Origin: an uncultured Eubacteriales bacterium
GTDB lineage: Bacteria; Bacillota; Clostridia; Oscillospirales; Oscillospiraceae
Direction: 5' to 3'
Length of the DNA stretch: 64,000 nucleotides
NCBI GenBank assembly: GCA_900548625.1
Contig: URLO01000003.1
Span: 18,849 to 82,848 of the forward strand
Shown: positions 60,780 to 64,000 of the stretch, one piece after another
How the letters are laid out: the number at the start of each line of letters is the position of its first letter
Position numbering within the stretch: the first letter of the stretch is position 1
The notes under the pieces: model-generated
Databases searched by the model: none
Seen by the model: the letters and a program-made list of their open reading frames with translations, nothing else
Told to the model about the DNA's origin: nothing
Made by a program: the position numbers and the translations under genes

Positions 60780-60824
60780 AAAAAACAGCAAAACTGCTGA
60801 AACAGGCACATCCCAGCAGTTTTG
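60780..60824 (-). terminator. terminator after the anti-sigma-like gene
   Basis: CAAAACTGCTG / CAGCAGTTTTG stem followed on the minus strand by CTGTTTTTTG, close behind the stop at 60838. Confidence 0.88.
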
Positions 60825-60837
60825 TTATTTTCTGTTT

Positions 60838-61509
60838 TTATTTGCAGCTTGCGGCAATAAGCTCTTGCGCAATCTCGGTTATATTTTCCTCACTGGGACG
60901 ATCAAAGCTGGATAAATAATAGCTGATATCATTATAATTCCAATGCGCCCGCCATGTGTCAGGCGATAGACAGTCGAGCGTTGCGCCATACTCCGCATTG
61001 AGCGCAGTACTGCCCACAGCATCTCCCTCTGCCCGGGAAAAGTTTCCGTCCAATTTGGCGGCTTCATAGGTGTATTCGTGACCATTCAGCGTAAAATCAA
61101 CGCGGGCAATCTTACTATCATAAATGCAGTAATACAAGTTTTCTGCATTCTCCGGCGCGTCAATCGTAAACCCCAGTTTTTCAAATCCTTCAGGACCATC
61201 TACATCTTCAAAGGGGGACCCGACAAATACAGGTGGGTCATCCGGCTCTGATCGGTCAAAGAAATGAGGAAATGCAAATCCGGCAACAATCACAATAGCA
61301 AGGCAGGCAGCTAAGCTCCCCCAGCGCCGCCACATCGGGATAGTCTTGCGTTTTTGAACTGTAGGCTGCTTTTCTTCGATATTCTCTTCGGCATTCTGAT
61401 CTTCTCTTTGTGCCGCTGCTTTTTTCAGAATATTTGCATACATACGCTCCTGCGCACCTGGTTCTGGCTCTATATGATCAAATGCGTTTTTCACTTCATT
61501 GTCATTCAT
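60838..61509 (-). CDS. putative membrane anti-sigma factor with extracellular domain
   Basis: 223 residues: a charged cytoplasmic N-terminal part (about 1-58), one membrane segment (WGSLAACLAIVIVAGFAFP, about 63-81), and an extracytoplasmic domain of about 140 residues. It overlaps the 3' end of an ECF sigma gene by 8 bp, the standard place of an anti-sigma factor. No zinc-binding anti-sigma (ZAS) motif is visible, so the assignment is by position and topology. The outer domain resembles DUF4367-like sensor folds only loosely. Confidence 0.7.
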   Translation of the reverse strand: MNDNEVKNAFDHIEPEPGAQERMYANILKKAAAQREDQNAEENIEEKQPTVQKRKTIPMWRRWGSLAACLAIVIVAGFAFPHFFDRSEPDDPPVFVGSPFEDVDGPEGFEKLGFTIDAPENAENLYYCIYDSKIARVDFTLNGHEYTYEAAKLDGNFSRAEGDAVGSTALNAEYGATLDCLSPDTWRAHWNYNDISYYLSSFDRPSEENITEIAQELIAASCK

Positions 61510-61978
61510 ATACGCTACCTCCTAATGTGAGTTTCAATTTTGCGCGGGCGTCTCGCAGTTGTCCACGCACCGTAGAGGGGGAGCGTTTCAGCATCAATGC
61601 AATCTCGTCTGTTTGATAGCCCTCATAATAGTGTAGCCAAACAACCTCTTTGTATTTCACCGGCAGCGCCATGACCGCTTCCACGACCTCGCTCTTTTCA
61701 TCCGGTTCGGCGGCGATTTGCTCGGCCGCTTCATCGAGGTCCGTTACCTTCTGCCGCCACCAGTGCTTGAGCTTGTCCTTGCAGATATTCATAGCGGTGG
61801 TTGTCAGCCATGACCGTTCATGCCGCTCATTTTCAAAGGAAATGTCACAGGACATTGCTTTCACAAAAGCATCCTCTGTGCAGTCCTCAGCATCTGCGGT
61901 GTTTTTCATAAAGGCATAACAAACACGGTAGATTGCCTTAAAGTGTCGCAGATAGAACGCTTCAAAATCCCCCTGCAT
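61502..61978 (-). CDS. ECF-type RNA polymerase sigma factor
   Basis: 158 residues: region 2 (FEAFYLRHFKAIYRVCYAFM, AEDCTEDAFVKAM) and region 4 with a helix-turn-helix (VMALPVKYKEVVWLHYYEGY, then QTDEIALMLKRSPSTVRGQL). It redirects RNA polymerase to a small regulon, likely under control of the membrane protein encoded next. The start follows GGGAGGCGAAGCC. A weak TTGACT-15-TATACT lies upstream. The regulon is unknown. Confidence 0.95.
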   Translation of the reverse strand: MQGDFEAFYLRHFKAIYRVCYAFMKNTADAEDCTEDAFVKAMSCDISFENERHERSWLTTTAMNICKDKLKHWWRQKVTDLDEAAEQIAAEPDEKSEVVEAVMALPVKYKEVVWLHYYEGYQTDEIALMLKRSPSTVRGQLRDARAKLKLTLGGSVYE

Positions 61979-62185
61979 GGCTTCGCCTCCCTCTCTATAA
62001 TTTGATACGATTTAAGAGTATAGATTGTTGGATGGAAAGTCAAGCAAATTAGATTGCCGCGCATTTTTAGGGAATTGCTGTGTTAAATTTGGAAAAGCAC
62101 TCTTGCAGATATGATAATTCTTTATTTGTGTAACCAATAGCAAGGATTGTATATCTGACCGTTTCTATCACCTCCTGCAAAGAAC

Positions 62186-62219
62186 AGAGCCAACAGGCAG
62201 CACACTTCCTGTTGGCTCT
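62186..62219. terminator. hairpin terminator between the ECF unit and the DUF4405 gene
   Basis: AGAGCCAACAGG / CCTGTTGGCTCT, a 12-bp perfect stem, 35 bp behind the DUF4405 stop. The T-rich tails are weak, so its direction is uncertain. Confidence 0.65.
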
Positions 62220-62252
62220 TATTCCTTGGAAAAGGAGAAAGGGTATTGAGAT

Positions 62253-62942
62253 TCAATAAAAGCTCTGTATCGGGTGCGTATTGTTGATTTTTTTGATTGT
62301 CTGTGAAGCATAGTATCCAATTAGCACGAACATCACCATTACGGAAAGATAGTCCATCAGGAAGAGGATCACAGGCTCGGAATAATCGTAGAATACGAAG
62401 TGGCTTCTGAGCAGCAGATACAAACTAACGCCTCTGCGTCGGAAAGCGAACGCGCCATATACTGCCCAAAGCCAGCCGATCAGTCGCAGGCTCCATGTCC
62501 GCAGGGGCGAAGACGGCAAGTGCTTGCGCGCCATCACCAGCATCATGCTCCAGTGAAATCCCAGATGCAGGCTCATACAGACGAAGCCCCAGTAGGCGCA
62601 GAGGATATGCACCTGCTGTGCAAGCTCATAGCCGCCATGCCTGGGGAGAAACGCAAACACATGGCGGGACAGCACAATGCCGCTGATCATGGAGCCGACC
62701 ATGCACAGGAAAATCAGCCCTGCCAGTGCTGTCTGCACGACGCGCAGGGGAGTGTAGCGCCCCCGCGGAACAGCTTGGATCCATCGGTGGTTCAAAATAT
62801 GGTGCGCCACGGACAAGGCAAACATTCCCATGCCGATCCACTCGTGGGCTGCCTCACCCACAAGGCCATAGGCCATCAGAAGCAGCATGGACACCGACAT
62901 GGCCGCATCCACGGCGATTTTTATTTTGAGAATTGGTTTCAT
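62253..62942 (-). CDS. DUF4405 family membrane protein (cytochrome b561-like)
   Basis: 229 residues with five or so membrane segments. Conserved histidines within helices (AHEWIGMGMFALSVAHHILNH, AYWGFVCMSLHLGFHW) are placed as haem-ligand-like pairs, so it may be a b-type cytochrome subunit. DUF4405 proteins often sit with oxidoreductases in anaerobes; the electron partner is not evident here. It starts 4 bp after the esterase gene in the same operon. Confidence 0.85.
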   Translation of the reverse strand: MKPILKIKIAVDAAMSVSMLLLMAYGLVGEAAHEWIGMGMFALSVAHHILNHRWIQAVPRGRYTPLRVVQTALAGLIFLCMVGSMISGIVLSRHVFAFLPRHGGYELAQQVHILCAYWGFVCMSLHLGFHWSMMLVMARKHLPSSPLRTWSLRLIGWLWAVYGAFAFRRRGVSLYLLLRSHFVFYDYSEPVILFLMDYLSVMVMFVLIGYYASQTIKKINNTHPIQSFY

Positions 62943-62946
62943 GTCC

Positions 62947-63828
62947 TCATCCTTTGCTGTGAGAGATCACCCAGTTCAAATTGTCAGGGTCGTCAAAGAC
63001 CACATTGGCTCCGCCGTGGTAGTTATAAATGCCCTTTTCGTTGAAGAAGGCGTTGTCGGGTGTTTCGATACGCAGAACTTTGTCGATGTCGGCATCGCTC
63101 CAACCGGCGTTTTCATAGGCATCGTGAAGATTTTCGTAGGCCGAGCGGGCCTTGGCGCTGCCGTAATACTCGTCGCCGTCGGCCATGTAGATATAGATCG
63201 CCACACTATTCTCCGCAATGGGTGCATAGCTGCCGTCCCACTGAGAAGCGCCGTGGAGATAGGCGGCATACAGGTCGGGCCGCATAGACACCGCACGAGA
63301 CATGGTCTCGCCGCCTGCGGAATACCCGGCGGCAAAGACCCGGCTGGTATCCACGGCAAAACGATTGATAAAGTATTCCGTTAGTTCAATGGCCTGCCGG
63401 GCGGATTTTTCACCCCAGTCAGTGAGCTGTGCAGAAACCACGATCATCTCGGTGTCCAGCCTCGTCCATGCGGTAAAGCCGTTCCAATTCAGATTGCTAC
63501 CGGAAGAATCTTCACTGAACCACATCATGCCATAGCCTGGCATTACGACCATCATCGGGAACTTGCGGCTGCCGTCGTAGCTGTCTGGCAGATAATAGCT
63601 GTAATGGATGTCGCCGTCCGCGCCGGAGAAAATCTGCTCTGCAAACAGGCCGGTCTGAACCGGCTCCGATGTGACCGCCGACGCTGTACTTTCCAACGGA
63701 TCTTCCGTCGGTTCGGCACTCGGTGCAGGCGTTGTCTCCGGCTGGGTCGGCGCTGCTGTACCGGCTCCACACCCCGCGAGAGCCAGTATCAGCGCAAGCA
63801 CCAGAACAAGCGAAAGAAAGCGTTTCAC
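62947..63828 (-). CDS. secreted esterase-like lipoprotein (alpha/beta hydrolase)
   Basis: 293 residues with a GTG start. Signal peptide and lipobox LAGC (residues 17-20 region). The catalytic serine is in FAAGYSAGGETMSRAV (G-x-S-x-G). The early YYLPDSYDGSRKFPMMVVMP fits the esterase/PHB-depolymerase-like group that includes feruloyl and acetylxylan esterases. The Thr/Pro/Glu-rich linker after the lipobox is a spacer. It overlaps the aldo/keto reductase stop as GTGA. Confidence 0.85.
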   Translation of the reverse strand: MKRFLSLVLVLALILALAGCGAGTAAPTQPETTPAPSAEPTEDPLESTASAVTSEPVQTGLFAEQIFSGADGDIHYSYYLPDSYDGSRKFPMMVVMPGYGMMWFSEDSSGSNLNWNGFTAWTRLDTEMIVVSAQLTDWGEKSARQAIELTEYFINRFAVDTSRVFAAGYSAGGETMSRAVSMRPDLYAAYLHGASQWDGSYAPIAENSVAIYIYMADGDEYYGSAKARSAYENLHDAYENAGWSDADIDKVLRIETPDNAFFNEKGIYNYHGGANVVFDDPDNLNWVISHSKG

Positions 63829-64000
63829 TTCTGCTCGTCCACCGGCGGAACCATTTCCGCATACTTTTTGAGCATTTCCGGGGTGCTGGTGTAGTAGCGC
63901 ACATTGCGGTTCAAGGCGGTGATCTGCGCCATTTCATCATCGGTCAAGGCAAAATCAAAGAGGTCAAAGTTGGACTTGATATGCTCCGGATTCTTGGAGC
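63825..64000 (-). CDS. aldo/keto reductase, C-terminal end only
   Basis: The last 58 codons enter from the right edge. The sequence SKNPEHIKSNFDLFDFALTD, followed by DEMAQITALN, is the conserved C-terminal part of NADPH-dependent aldo/keto reductases (the IPKS...P-x-x-I-x-x-N region). It is the first visible gene of the operon with the esterase and DUF4405 genes. Confidence 0.9.
   Translation of the reverse strand, partial: SKNPEHIKSNFDLFDFALTDDEMAQITALNRNVRYYTSTPEMLKKYAEMVPPVDEQK

Noticed and set aside
1..64000. tRNA or rRNA genes
   Set aside because: No cloverleaf with TTCGANTC-type T arm or rRNA-like conserved stretch was noticed in any intergenic interval.

Overview
The window is a GC-rich, compact chromosomal segment of a Gram-positive anaerobe, most likely a gut Clostridia member of the Oscillospirales type. 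The evidence is the Firmicutes gene orders (hprK; murB-rapZ-yvcK-whiA-dnaE; tig-clpP-clpX-lon-engB; scpA-scpB-dacB-rluB), two T-box leaders, a spore-associated ytfJ/gerW gene, a four-cysteine (zinc-binding) ribosomal protein L28 and many lipoproteins. No tRNA, rRNA, CRISPR array, prophage or complete insertion sequence was seen. The assignment is by gene order and style, not by a marker gene.

Layout. 1-5.7 kb: truncated polA, a four-TM zinc-ribbon protein and cysS with a T-box leader. 5.2-14.1 kb (minus strand): one long run of nearly abutting genes, FG-GAP-like lipoprotein > response regulator > histidine kinase > DUF1385 > prmC, then recA > recX > rimO > pgsA from an internal promoter carrying a LexA-box-like site. 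14.2-22.5 kb: murB-rapZ-yvcK-whiA-dnaE, with hprK separate just upstream. 22.7 kb: rpmB, divergent. 23-28.7 kb: an amidohydrolase and a set of poorly characterised surface proteins (two lipoproteins, a two-TM protein, a zinc-ribbon/beta-helix protein). 28.7-33.7 kb: S2P protease-scpA-scpB-DUF2953-ytfJ-dacB-rluB. 33.9-36.2 kb: a BlaI/BlaR1-type pair with a clear autoregulatory operator and a BlaR1 that lacks a beta-lactam sensor domain. 36.6-43.1 kb: the protein quality-control operon tig-clpP-clpX-lon-engB. 43.2-47.7 kb: lepB-rbgA-rnhB-yraN-dipeptidase-phosphoesterase.

48-52.8 kb is an accessory metabolic block: a MobA/MocA-like nucleotidyltransferase divergent from a three-subunit molybdenum hydroxylase (xanthine dehydrogenase family). 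Each transcription unit carries a ~160 bp nested inverted repeat resembling a MITE or a structured RNA: one forms the last codons and 3' end of the nucleotidyltransferase gene, the other lies in the hydroxylase leader. 53-55.8 kb: a DUF4317 protein, then brnQ behind a consensus promoter and an isoleucine-type T-box. 55.8-57.4 kb is a scarred intergenic zone (a repeat module shared with 36.3 kb, decayed coding sequence, an acetyltransferase, a pair of 25-bp repeats, a mini-ORF). 57.4-64 kb has lower GC and looks more accessory: a DUF4358/MBOAT/DHHW surface O-acylation operon, an ECF sigma/anti-sigma-like pair, and an aldo/keto reductase-esterase-DUF4405 operon that leaves the window.

The least explained items are the modular 3'-end repeat with its hairpin array (36.3 and 55.9 kb), the two ~160 bp nested inverted repeats around the molybdenum hydroxylase locus, and the surface proteins at 12.8-14.1, 23.9-28.7 and 33.9-35.9 kb.
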